A stretch of 64,000 bases of DNA from Branchinecta lynchi (lineage: Eukaryota > Arthropoda > Branchiopoda > Anostraca > Branchinectidae), in contig JAKZAP010000017.1 of the NCBI GenBank assembly GCA_023053575.1, positions 6,703,501 through 6,767,500 of the forward strand, read 5' to 3'. Of this stretch, positions 34,521 through 43,807 are shown piece after piece. Below the pieces are notes generated by a model. It did not search any database. It was not told where the DNA came from and was given only the letters and a program-made list of their open reading frames with translations. Numbering within the stretch: the stretch's first letter is position 1; every line of letters starts with the position of its first letter. The translations under genes were made by a program, and so were the position numbers.

Positions 34521-34978
34521 TATTTATTTGTCTTTTCTCTTTTTCTTTCTTATCAAGTTCTTTTGTTTTTTTTCTTATTTTTCTCTCTCGTGTTGCCGTA
34601 TCTTGTTTATCTTATTTGTTTTTATTTTCTCTTTTTCTTTCTTATTTCCTACTCACTATTTTTGTTAATGAACATTTTGTCGGTAAAAAAAAATCAAAAT
34701 AATAATAACTAGATCTGTTAATTGTTGCGAGAGCAAAGTCCCCTACATGTCTTACAAATGGGAACCAAATTGTTCTTACCCTCAAATACACCGGAAACAA
34801 AATAATAGGTACATCAATTAGCAAAAGTTGCAAACCCCTCATCGCCGAAGATGATTGTGGTCTTAACAGCCGATTGTTGCTTTGAAGTCCCCTACATGTC
34901 TCACAATTGGGATTAGCCTATTTTTGTTTTCAGTGTGTACCTTCGTACTGAAGTTGTCAACCCTTCGAAAATTTCAAA

Positions 34979-35513
34979 CTGGTGTATCTCATGAAGGAAT
35001 TTATGTAACAAAACTCGGATGACATATACTCTAATCAGCTCGTCAAGGGCCATTGATCGCCATTAAAAACATGTATCTGTAATAGTTCAAAAGTTTTTTG
35101 CCGTAAGCCAACTTTTTAATATCACCACTTAGAAAGGAGCAAAGGATAAGCTCTAGTTTCTCTAGTAATAACAGAACTTTTAAGTTTAAGAGGCACATCT
35201 GATACCTTTTCTCAACCGCAATCCAAAGTGCCAAAAAAACTGACCGGACCCTGGTGTATCTCATGAAGGAATTTATGTATCAAAACTCGGATGATATATA
35301 CTCGAATCAGCTCGTCGAGGGCCATTAATCGCCATTAAAAAAATGTATCTGTAATAGTTCAAAAGTTTTTTGCCGTAGGCCAACTTTTTAATATCACCTC
35401 TTAGAAAGGAGCAAAGGATAAGCGCTAATTTCCTTCAATAACAGAACTTTTAAGTTTAAGAGGCACATCTGATACCATTTCTCTACCGCAATCCCAAGTG
35501 CCAAAAAAACGGA
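34979..35513 (+). repeat. 272-bp tandem duplication
   Basis: Copies begin GGTGTATCTCATGAAGGAAT at 34981 and 35253 and run to AGTGCCAAAAAAAC. They differ at perhaps a dozen scattered positions, so this is older than the 819-bp duplication. Confidence 0.9.
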
Positions 35514-36205
35514 ATGATAAACTCATCTGAAATCACGAACAGAAATGGGTAGAAACAACAGATGGCAGCACTTCCGGACCCGTGAGAAAATGCAAATTTT
35601 TTGTTTCTGTAAATTTTTCTATCACTCAAAGAAGAAACATTGACCGTTTGGCTGGGCAACTGCCGTATATATTTAGCACTTCTAGATTTTAGTGTACCTT
35701 CAATTTGAAACTGGTGTGTGCCTGCTAGAACGGAGCTTTCCACTTGAAAGCAGAAACATGGTTTGATGGAAAGAAAGCTTGGCTGCACAACTTCAAATAG
35801 TCCTATCTAACATAGGCTAAACAACTCCACTTCACTTCGCACACCCTAGGCTCTGGCTCGAGGACAAGCAAAAACAATCCTTTTTGGCCCCAGGCATGAG
35901 TTCTACGGTGCTTTCCAAAATGTAATGTCATGTTCATCAATCCGGCCTAAGGTACACGATTTCAGTAAAAACCGCACACGTTAGACTTTCCAGCAATAAG
36001 CTGAAATCGGCGGCATAGAAAAAAATAAAAGGGACAAAACCAAAGTATTGCTCTCGCAACAAATAATATACACATGCTAACTACAGTGACAAACAAGCTT
36101 GTAACATAGCTTCACAGATACTGTGGGGAGTACCCAAATCGGCCGCCGACTGACAAAATTGGCGAATAGAAAAATTCTCATTTTTTATACTGCTTTATTT
36201 TACAG

Positions 36206-36393
36206 ATACTTAAGGTCATATAAGCCATACACTCCACCAGCCTCGGTTGCTGCGACAGTTCGAAAGCTTGCTACAGAATGCTCAGTAGATAAAGACCTAG
36301 ATCTTTCATCTAAAGCGAAACTGCTGTCTGCATGTGCAAAGGAATTTGACCATGAGGTTCCAAACTCAATACTGCATCAAATTAAAAATCTAG
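36206..36393 (+). CDS. MRPL50: Mitochondrial ribosomal protein mL50, core exon
   Basis: After a TTTATTTTACAG acceptor, this 188-bp exon encodes YLRSYKPYTPP at its start and VPNSILHQI near its end. These are the conserved opening motif (proline-rich YxPP) and the VPNSxLHxI motif of mL50, a structural protein of the large subunit of the mitochondrial ribosome. The remainder is a helical segment (SSKAKLLSACAKEFDHE). The exon completes the split glycine codon from 21707 and ends CTA G|GTAAGC, giving an aspartate with the next exon. Confidence 0.88.
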
Positions 36394-37182
36394 GTAAGCT
36401 CTGTCTCCTTCCTATTACAAACATACCGAAGGCGTAACAAATTAAAAAAATACCGAAATCAGGGTATTAGCTGTGCCCTGAGAGAACTTATATTCACATG
36501 TTTGGTATCTATTTCAGCCAAAATGGAGAAACTGCTATGGAGTTTTTTTCTTGGACTTTTAGGGCCCTTCCTGGCCTAACGTTGAAAGCTTTTTCTTTGT
36601 TCACATTTTGAAAATGTTGCTTATAGCCTATTGAAAGAACAATACCTGAGCCTCGTTTTTGTTGCACGCTGCAGGTCCGCTTCTCGGCCACTGATTCTTC
36701 CTACATCCGTTTTTGCACTGCAGTGCTTCCGAGGAAGATGGCAGCGCTTGTCGAGAATCGCGGACTTGCTCACCGACCAAGTCCGTGCTTCCCTGCAAGA
36801 TGCTGCAGCGCTGCCGCTTCAACCAAGAAGAAAGTGAATCCAAAAACGCATATTGTGCAAAAGCAAAGAAGTGCTGCAGCAGCGATTCGGCAGCGCTATT
36901 GCAACAAAAACGAGGCTCTGAAACGAGCAAGTGGCTTTTGTGTATATATTTTCCTCCTCCCTCAGCCGAGTGCGTAGTCAGTCATATGTGTTTGTTTTTT
37001 TTTTGGGGGGGGGGGGGGCTCTCCTGTATCTCTGCCCCTTGCAGTAGCCAGCACAGGCTACCGGGCAGTAAACAAATATTAAATCAATCGTGTGGGGGGG
37101 CTATGCACTCACCTTACGGAAACCAGCAGAGATAGGCGGGCAACTAATATATCACAAATCAGCAAGCTGAACTACTTTTCAG
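36394..37182 (+). other. mL50 intron with MITE and G run
   Basis: The intron contains a MITE-like element at 36646-36920 and a 14-bp G run near 37005-37018. No additional exon is seen, and the flanking exons join in frame. Confidence 0.7.
36646..36920. mobile_element. 275-bp MITE (CAGAGCCTCG termini)
   Basis: The right end read on the minus strand is CAGAGCCTCGTTTTTGTTGC. The left end at 36646 is CTGAGCCTCGTTTTTGTTGC, an inverted match with one or two changes. The interior is GC-rich with GCTGCAG and GCAGCGCT words that also pair across the element. CAG-start ends hint at hAT, but the flanking 8-mers do not match. Confidence 0.65.
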
Positions 37183-37302
37183 ACACTCTTATCGAGTTTT
37201 ACACAACCCCAGTGGATCCTCGAATACCCTTGGAGAGAATGCAGGATATGGAACTCCCACCGAACTTGCATGTTAAGAAGGATTACGTTCGGTTTGACGC
37301 AG
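37183..37302 (+). CDS. MRPL50: Mitochondrial ribosomal protein mL50, third visible exon
   Basis: A CTACTTTTCAG acceptor precedes 120 bp encoding TLIEFYTTPVDP, then MELPPNLHV and YVRFDA. The FYxTPV and LPPNLxV motifs are the best conserved stretch of mL50. Incoming and outgoing split codons (G|AC and G|GA) match the neighbours exactly. Confidence 0.9.
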
Positions 37303-37327
37303 GTAAGCTAACTATTCCGTATAGCGG

Positions 37328-37580
37328 GTAGAGCTAGCGCCTGCAGCTCCTCCATAAACGATATTCAGAGTTCCAGTCTTACTTAACCTGCTTGTAGCAC
37401 TCAGCTAGACCCTAGTATCAACCCAGAGTAGCTTTTCCTGTCATGCTTCATCTGCTAGGAGTGCTCAGTTGGAAAATAGAGAGCTAGCGTCTACAACTCC
37501 TCCATAAACGATATTCAGAGTACCGTTCTTACTTAAATTTAGAATTTAGCACTCAGCTATATCAATTCAGAGTAGTGTTT
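37328..37580 (+). repeat. ~150-bp direct repeat in mL50 intron
   Basis: AGAGCTAGCGCCTGCAGCTC and CTCCATAAACGATATTCAGA recur about 150 bp later as AGAGCTAGCGTCTACAACTC and the same second word. Scattered GCGCCTGCAG words also appear near 37690 and 38335. Confidence 0.65.
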
Positions 37581-38825
37581 ACAGTCAGACAGTTCAGTTG
37601 AAAATTTGAAAAGTACCACTTGCATTCTGGTAAGACACGAACTTCGTATGGCGAGCCATGTTTACGCCTGTGCTCTACCTACAACGTAAAACTCGCGCCT
37701 GCAGTTGCCGCATACGATTTTCTTGCCAATTCCCGCTTATAGTCTGTAGTATACGAACCACGCTAGGATGCATTTAGGATTTATTATGAATAGGTGAATG
37801 AATGCAGTTAATTCATGTGGATGAACTGTCCATGAATGAAGGAGGAAACTAGTGAAGGACAAGGAGGAATCCCGCTGAGCTTTCAATAACGAAGTGAATG
37901 CGCAAGATAAAAAACAAAACAAATATTGTTGTTTAGGCTTGGTATTTACGGGGTGCGGTACAGGTAGCGACTTCCATTCCAGAGATGAAAACGAAATTCA
38001 GCCGGTGAAAACCCAAGTACAAGAGTAATGTCACACCGAACTCACATCACAGCCCCTGGCATGATATTCACTGGCAATATTTTTTTTTTTTTTATGCCAC
38101 TGGCATGTCTGATGCTTTTAAGAAACACCAGGTTTATTTATATTTGCCATTAAAATTGTACCTTACCTTACCTTACAGCCGGTAAAATTACAAAAATGCA
38201 CTTGTGGAGGGTACAAAATGTTAGGTCCGGTTTGTCTGTCCGCCCGTGCTTTCGTACGGATCAGTGCTTTGTGTGGTGGGGGAGCAGACTGACCGCGTGA
38301 CTTAGCGCCTGTAGATTCTCGCCTGAGTAAATTTGCGCCTGCAGCTCCTGGTCCAGCCGAAACTAGGGCCAAGCCTGGCTCTGGTTTTCCGGCATTCGGT
38401 CTATAATAAGCTCCGGAGTAAAACCTAATCCCTGGGTAGCGGCTTCCATTGCAGAAGTAGACGAAAAATTCGTCAGGAAAAAAACCTCTATTCAAAATAT
38501 ACGAGCACTGTCCTCGACCGGCCACGCGTCAAAACCGGTAATCGACGAACGCCCACGTTTAGGACAAAATGCGTAAACGTGAGTCAAACCAATTTTGTGA
38601 TTTGCCATTCCCAGAATGGTTTCCTAACGGAGAAAAGAACTGAAGTCTTCAAAGGAAAAGATAATAGTAAATGATGCATTCCTTGATAGTCGAAGACGAT
38701 GGAGTTGTGTTTTTACCGATTCCTACTGTAAACTGAAGCATCACTTTCGCAGTCCGCAGTGAAGAGGCTGATAAGCTGGAAGTACTTGCTTAAAGAAACC
38801 CTTTTTTTTAATCTTCTTCCTCTAG
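37581..38825 (+). other. Rest of last mL50 intron
   Basis: Unrecognised sequence with a T run near 38082 and a short CTTACCTTAC repeat near 38161. No extra exon is supported. Confidence 0.5.
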
Positions 38826-38956
38826 GAACCGACACGAGGTTCAAAGGTATTGATGCGCTACCCAACAGATCCACCATTATCGCCAGCTTGGCTTCAAGGA
38901 AGAAAGGATTGAAACACGTTCGCAAAGATCCTGTCTACCCCTGGCCACGTGATTAG
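38826..38956 (+). CDS. MRPL50: Mitochondrial ribosomal protein mL50, terminal exon
   Basis: A TTCTTCCTCTAG acceptor precedes a terminal exon encoding GTDTRFKGIDALPNRSTII, then SRKKGLKHVRKD and a PWPRD end at a TAG stop (38954-38956). The (D)T-x-F-x-G...FP-x-x-ST(I/V)(V/I) type tail is what I expect of invertebrate mL50, which extends beyond the mammalian protein. The four visible exons sum to 591 bp, or 196 residues plus stop, with no frame conflict. Confidence 0.83.
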
Positions 38957-39421
38957 TTTAGTACAACTATTGTAATCTAGTTCGCAAGTTTATAAACCAT
39001 TCAATTTCTAAGATGTCCGGTCCAGCCTTGAATATAATTTACAGAAAGTGGCGTTCGGGGTTCTGAGAGGCTTCAGAAAATGAGCTTCTCACGATGAGAT
39101 AAATTGGAAAAAATGGCTGAAGATACATTTCAGAGAGGAGGCATCCTGGAACAGAACAGACCTTGGAAGATGTGGCTTTCGAGGTTCCGGCTAATTTTAT
39201 GAAAAGTATATATAGAGGCGTACGGCCAGCGAGCCGTCGTCACGCGTTTACATTTGACTCGCGTGTTTGGGAAAATGGTCGCGGTCCAAACTGCAGTTTT
39301 TTTAATACTATTTTATAATTCCCTATTTATTTGCATTGGGGGGAAGGGGTTACCCGGGTTTTATTCACGCTTTTGGTACCGGTGGGTGGGTGGGGGGTTG
39401 CCAGTTTTTTTTTTTGCCTAG

Positions 39422-39621
39422 ACCTAGCTTTCGGGAGTGAAGAACAGGCTCTTGATGATGAAGTTTTTAGACGGAAGGTTGTAGACTCCAGGAGAAAACT
39501 ACACACAATAGACTTCAAAAGATACATTTCATCCTCAGAAAAAGACTTGGATCACAAGGCTTTGGAATGTGTTCTTCGGATCTGTGGAAGACGATTTGTA
39601 GAACAGACTGGGGAAGGTTTA
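39422..39621 (+). CDS. Candidate exon of an unidentified gene
   Basis: A strong polypyrimidine tract and GCCTAG acceptor precede 200 bp that stay open and end at a perfect GTAAGT donor. The encoded 66-residue peptide is charged and helix-like: LAFGSEEQALDDEVFRRKVV, then RKLHTIDFKRYISSSEKDL, then LECVLRICGRRFVEQ. I recognise no domain. If the donor is ignored, the frame stops four codons later. It could be an exon of a plus-strand gene, an old processed fragment, or a non-coding RNA exon. A second acceptor (ACCTAG) six bases downstream is also possible. Confidence 0.4.
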
Positions 39622-39770
39622 GTAAGTAAGTAAGTAATTTATTTATGACCCGCCGTTTTCTGAAAGCGGAGTAAATGAAGAAAATAAATGAAACACATGA
39701 CACATAAACATATTTAATGTTTCGAAGGATATAGCTTCACCGTCGTTATCACCATAACCGTCATTACTGG

Positions 39771-39905
39771 GGAGTGGGAGCACGCGTTCCGCAAGGACGC
39801 GGAATCGATGAATCGGTTCAAGTGCATTATAGATAAGATTCTTAACTCCACTCAGTAGACTACTCCCAGTTTCTTCGAGTTATGTAGAAGCGAAAGCCTT
39901 TGGAT
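39771..39905 (+). pseudogene. LINE C-terminal fragment
   Basis: The nucleotide sequence parallels the LINE fragments at 9630 and 41870: GACGCGGAATCGATGAATCG, TTCAAGTGCATTATAGATAA and a trailing AGAAGCGAAAGCC. The translation gives the AESMNRFKCIID-type ending of that ORF2. Confidence 0.6.
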
Positions 39906-40436
39906 GCAGTATATATATAATTACAATTTATCAATCATCCTTCAGAACAGAAAAGTATAAAACTGATTACAAATAAAACAAGCATCTGGAAAAGTATATG
40001 CTCTGAACTAAGTGATTAAATCAGATTTGTGAACGTACAATATAGTCTGCGAAGAATAGGGTTGGAAAATATGCTTCAGATGAACGGACAACGAGGAGTA
40101 TAGGCTTCCAAAAAGATAAATCGGTTAACAAATCCTGTAGTACCAACTGACATACTTCACATCATGCTCCTGGCGAGAGACCTCTTGGGCGTAGAGGTAA
40201 CTAGGCTGCAGACCAAAACAACACTAAGGAGTAGTGTCAATACCTAAACTTTCCATACTTCACAGTCGGGCAATACTTGTTGCGCCGACCACTATGCTTG
40301 TGGCATGTAAAGCGAGACGAAATTGCGGGTTTAGAAATTTCAAGTAAAGCTAAGGTGCGGTATGCACACACCGAAGAAACAGGGGGGGGGGGGGGGGGCT
40401 TTTTTTTTACTTTGTAAAGAAGTTCAAATTACTGGA

Positions 40437-40571
40437 GTCAGCGCTGGTGAACGACTGATCGAATTTCAATAGGGACGTTCACTGTCGCTAGTGGTGCTAG
40501 TGTCGCTGCTATTTGAGTCGGTGTCAGTTCTTCAACTCATGGTGCTACTCTCTAGTATTATTTTGCTCTGC
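40437..40571. mobile_element. Truncated hAT MITE copy
   Basis: This matches the reverse strand of 13331-13624 (for example GTGCTAGTGTCGCTGC and CTACTCTCTAG) and ends TTATTTTGCTCTG. The other end is missing. Confidence 0.7.
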
Positions 40572-40882
40572 TAGGCTAAGGCTTCGTTTGCTGCCTCCAC
40601 TGCGCGCGGTCTTCCGACAACCTTTGGTCGTCTCACCCTTAAACAACAAACACCCTCTACGCACTCAACCTCACTCTTTAAATGTAACCTTCAGTAAGAC
40701 TTCACTGCGTTTGTGGTCCCAAAAAATCAGGATAGATCACAATAATTCCTCACAATCCGCAATCTGAAATTTCGAACAAAACAACCAACTTTTCATATCG
40801 TAAGAGACGGGAAAGGCCCGGTCACGGGGGTACGGTAGCACCAGGTACAGTAAAGTAGTTTCGAACCCACAGTTTCTCCTTA

Positions 40883-41094
40883 CTATCTTAGTTCATGAGC
40901 GTGGAGGTCAAGACAATGCCTTAAGAGGCCAGATAATAGAGCTTCGACTGCCACTACCTTCAATTTCAATTTCTGTGCTTTGCTCCAGAAGCTTTTATCG
41001 TCAGGACACGAGACAACCCACGTCGTAGTCGGGTCGGGTGATCGGGGTAGAGACGACGGGTGGAGGTACTGTCCACCAGCGCACTCGATTATTT
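40883..41094 (-). CDS. MDC1: MDC1 orthologue, terminal exon (second BRCT, C-terminus)
   Basis: The minus-strand acceptor TATTTTCAG precedes 212 bp encoding IIECAGGQYL, TWVVSCPDDKSFW and a final helical segment EALLSGLLRHCLD ending in HELR and TAG (40883-40885). The pattern (C-x-GG-x-Y, V-x-(S/T)CP, then a final helix) aligns with the second half of the C-terminal BRCT domain of vertebrate MDC1. The split glutamine codon C|AA joins exon 42156-42311. The protein stops soon after the BRCT fold, as in vertebrate MDC1. Confidence 0.93.
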
Positions 41095-41289
41095 CTGAAA
41101 ATATACAAACAATCAAAGTGATAGCCTACCATAAAGTAAAAATATGTCTCAAGCCGAATCTGAAACAGCGGCCAGAGTTTTAATTCATCCTACCCTCCAT
41201 AATTTGATGTACACAGAGTTGTCATAGAAGATGAAGAGATCGAGAAACTCCACTAGCACACGGTCAGAAGTTTAATAACAGATATCACA

Positions 41290-41760
41290 CAAGGATGCGC
41301 GGTTTCAACAGACAACACTCGGGATGTAATCTGTTGTGATTTTGAAAAAGTTATGCTAGTCGATGTAATGTAGGTCTCAACTTAATGTGTAAATTGTTTA
41401 TTTAGTTATGTATTATGGACCTGGTCGGCCGGTATTAGACTCAAATAAATAAATTAAATGTTATGCATAAGAAGCATTGCCAGGAAGAGCCGAAAATACG
41501 CCGAAAAAGCATCTGCTGACTTTTTTGTTTGTCGTCATGGTATCGGAAAAGTCAGCAGATGCTTTTTCGGCTCTTCCTGGCAATGCTTCTTATGTATAAC
41601 ATTTAATTTATTTATTTGAGTCTAATACCGGCCGACTAGGGCCATAATACATAACAAAATAAACAATTTACAGATCAAGTTGGGTCATACCAACAGTACA
41701 CCAACCAGCATAACGTTTTCAAAATCACAACAGATTGTCTGTTGAAACTGTGCGTCCTTG
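41290..41760. repeat. Long inverted repeat (two ~220-bp arms) in MDC1 intron
   Basis: The arms 41290-41520 and 41551-41760 are inverted copies separated by about 30 bp. The inner part is nearly identical (GCCAGGAAGAGCCG, AAGCATCTGCTGAC and the inverse), while the outer part is more diverged. The arms include TCAAATAAATAAATTAAATG, a tail-like sequence, so they may be two retroelement 3' ends inserted tail to tail. Confidence 0.9.
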
Positions 41761-41865
41761 AGCTACCTGTGATGAAACTCCTGACAGTAAAAGACCCCCT
41801 CCCGGGAATGACAAGTTTTCATTCCCGGACAAGGAAGATTCAGCATTAACGGTCATCTTCGGGGG

Positions 41866-42080
41866 AAGGCGTACAAGCTTGCAAAATTAAGATTCCACAA
41901 GGACGTTTTTAAGTGGGGTTTTGGCAACAGAATTGTTGATCCTTGGAACAGCTTTACCGAAGATGCGGTTAATGCTGAATGGATCAATAGCTTCAAGTGC
42001 ATTGATGATGTTTTTAACTCTGATCAGTTCGACTACTCAAAAAATTTTAGAGTTATTTAGAGGCGAAAGACTTTTCTCTT
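41866..42080 (+). pseudogene. LINE ORF2 C-terminal fragment, best copy
   Basis: The plus strand reads AYKLAKLRFHKDVF, FKWGFGNRIVDPWNSFTED, INSFKCIDDVF and a TAG stop near 42058. The arrangement (aromatic/basic stretch, R-x-V-x-x-WN-x-(L/F), then xNxFK) is the standard C-terminal tail of many non-LTR retrotransposon ORF2 proteins. It is antisense to MDC1. Confidence 0.75.
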
Positions 42081-42155
42081 GCTTCGTATTATTATTATTA
42101 TTATGTGTTCTATCTGCTGCGCAATCGTCCGCATCGCGTATCTGACAGGACTTAC

Positions 42156-42311
42156 GTTGCATATCCTCCGGCGGTGGCTTAACAGAAGCAGTAACAATAA
42201 CGGTTTGCCCACTGAGTAATGGCGCTCGGCTGGCGGCAATGAGAGTCTGTCTCAGGTTGAAACCAAACTTCACCTGCGCGTCTCGGTCTTCCACGATGAA
42301 ACCATTCGGGT
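42156..42311 (-). CDS. MDC1: MDC1 orthologue, BRCT linker / second BRCT start exon
   Basis: After a CTGTTTTTTCAG acceptor, the exon encodes PNGFIVEDRDAQVKFGFNL, LIAASRAPLLSGQTV and VTASVKPPPEDMQ. This matches the segment of vertebrate MDC1 that leaves the first BRCT domain, passes through (K/N)FGF(S/N)L and begins the second with a VTPxVxPPP-type strand. It starts by completing G|AC and ends with C|GTAAGT. Confidence 0.93.
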
Positions 42312-42759
42312 CTGAAAAAACAGAGAAGATAGAATACGCATTTGAAGTGGTAGAATAATATACAGAGTATTGGAACACGTATATTTCCGGATTTGTTACT
42401 CACCTCTGAAACCACCAGTGGTGTTGCCACTGATCGCAAAATTCTGCGATTTGTCACGGGTTTTCGGCTCGGAAAGCGAGTCTGGATTTTGCGACCGGCA
42501 ATACCGTCAAAAGAGCAAAAGACACATGATTACGAAACTGAAAAAGCAATAATTGGTAGAAAAAAAAAAAAAAAACCGAGTACCGTAGACGCAAGAATGT
42601 CACTGGTTTTTGCGGCCAAGTGTCACATGTTCTGCAAGAGAAAAGTGGCAACTGGCCTCATGTGAAAAAGGTGAAATAGGTTCACTAGCGCAAGGGTTTA
42701 GGTCTGAATGCTGCGTTTCTGCGTTTTGCACCAACACAGTGGGTATACCACGACGACTA

Positions 42760-43040
42760 GTTGACGAATCTGGACTTTCGCGACTGCAATCTCTATGTGC
42801 CAAGTATGAACCAACTGGTGAGCGTGGGTTATTTTTGAGGTTACAAATTTAGACTTTTGCGACTGCAATGTAAGATAACGCAACGGACGCAGTCTGATTG
42901 AGCCAAGGATGAACCACTGGTGAAGGCGAATTATTTCGAGTTCACAAATTTGGACTTTATATAGCGACTTCGACATAATGTATCGCAATGGACGCAGTCC
43001 GCGTGAGGCATGTGTGAACCAAATGGTAAGCGCGGATGGG
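42760..43040 (+). repeat. ~100-bp direct repeats in MDC1 intron
   Basis: Three diverged units contain CACAAATTTGGACTTT-like words, GCGACTGCAAT, ACGGACGCAGTC and ATGAACCAACTGGTGA-like words. They lie between two BRCT exons. Confidence 0.65.
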
Positions 43041-43075
43041 GTGGACTGTAGATACTCGGGACGGATAATGCTTAC

Positions 43076-43228
43076 CCAATAGACAACTGCTTTTCTTTGA
43101 CTCGTGGATCCATAGCGGAGAGACGATCGGTTTTCCCCGAGCCACGGTACATAGGAACTTGCAGGTACGTTTTACCCTGTCCGTTACCAGGACAGTACAT
43201 GTGGCGGCGCAATCGGTATACACTCCAC
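43076..43228 (-). CDS. MDC1: MDC1 orthologue, first BRCT exon 2 (phosphopeptide pocket)
   Basis: The exon encodes TVLVTDRVKRTCKFLCTVARG and KPIVSPLWIHESKKS. It aligns with the vertebrate MDC1 sequence around LVTDRxRRTxKFL, and it keeps the arginine and lysine (R and K of KRTCK) that correspond to human R1933 and K1936, which bind the gamma-H2AX phosphotail. The hydrophobic W of PLWIHES is the conserved BRCT tryptophan. Junctions: G|GT incoming and G|AC outgoing, both in frame. Confidence 0.95.
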
Positions 43229-43680
43229 CTAATAAACAGAGAATTTATTGTCCAGGAAGAAAATAAATACAAAAATGAGCCGCAGGTGTTTCATAACTCA
43301 GTCGAAGGTCTACAGCAGCCTGGAACAGAAACCGCGATTTTGCATATCTATTTTACGGGAAAGACAGAGACGATTTATCCACTTTCTTGGAGTTCTGCAA
43401 AATTTGGAGGTAAGGGGCGCTTGTTTCGAGGGGTGGTCCAATTAACACAAATCCTCAGCTTTTGGGCACAGTGCTCGAACGTTAGGGTATATCCCAAAGT
43501 ACGAGCACGCATTCGGTATGTTTTGTAGGAGCCCAAATTCTTGCAACGCGCACCTGACTCCGTCAAGCTATTCGAGAAGCCCTACCAGAAACGTGGAACG
43601 GCGTCATTAACGAAACAAAAACGAGCTTCGAGCAGCATAAATGGCAGAAGGAGTTCTCTTTAACCTGTAAAGTTTCTTAC

Positions 43681-43807
43681 CTAAACTCAACAGGGCTTTC
43701 TTGTCGTCCTCGTAGTCATACCCGGTGAAAGCCACTTTCGGCTTTAGGGTTGAGGCTCGGCGAACAAACGATTCTGATAGTCTAGGACTTAAAGTTGCAC
43801 TTGACAT
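43681..43807 (-). CDS. MDC1: MDC1 orthologue, first BRCT exon 1
   Basis: A TTTTTCAG acceptor precedes 42 codons: a serine-rich lead, then LKPKVAFTGYDYEDDKKALLSLG, the first strand and helix of the BRCT fold. The threonine of AFTG corresponds to human T1898, a phosphate contact in the gamma-H2AX complex. It joins the big central exon in phase 0 and gives LG|G with the next exon. The exon opens with ATG, but this is an internal methionine. Confidence 0.95.

Larger units (their letters stand above)
21708..36205 (+). other. Very large mL50 intron (about 14.5 kb)
   Basis: This intron is expanded by repeats annotated separately: a foldback MITE (22933-23255), a 54-bp duplication (24469-24575), monomer arrays (25140-27690), an 18-bp minisatellite (28022-28157), an 819-bp tandem duplication (29041-30674), a LINE relic (32600-33701), a foldback element (34330-34520) and a 272-bp duplication (34979-35513). 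Between them, 21708-22932, 23256-24460, 30675-32600 and 35514-36205 hold nothing I recognise. A 150-codon open frame at 22139-22588 begins without ATG and resembles no known domain. Confidence 0.6.
38957..40882. other. Intergenic space between convergent mL50 and MDC1
   Basis: The interval contains a candidate exon (39422-39621), a LINE fragment (39771-39905), a G19 run (40381-40399), a truncated hAT MITE (40437-40571) and otherwise unrecognised sequence. No canonical polyadenylation signal was located with confidence for either gene. Confidence 0.5.
41095..42155 (-). other. Last MDC1 intron, with long inverted repeat and LINE fragment
   Basis: The intron holds the ~470-bp foldback at 41290-41760 and a LINE fragment at 41870-42080, both annotated separately. 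A microsatellite of ATT units lies near 42088-42102. Confidence 0.8.

Noticed and set aside
43097..43528. A 143-codon plus-strand open frame
   Set aside because: It overlaps the MDC1 BRCT exon at 43076-43228 on the opposite strand, where splicing, phase and conservation are convincing.
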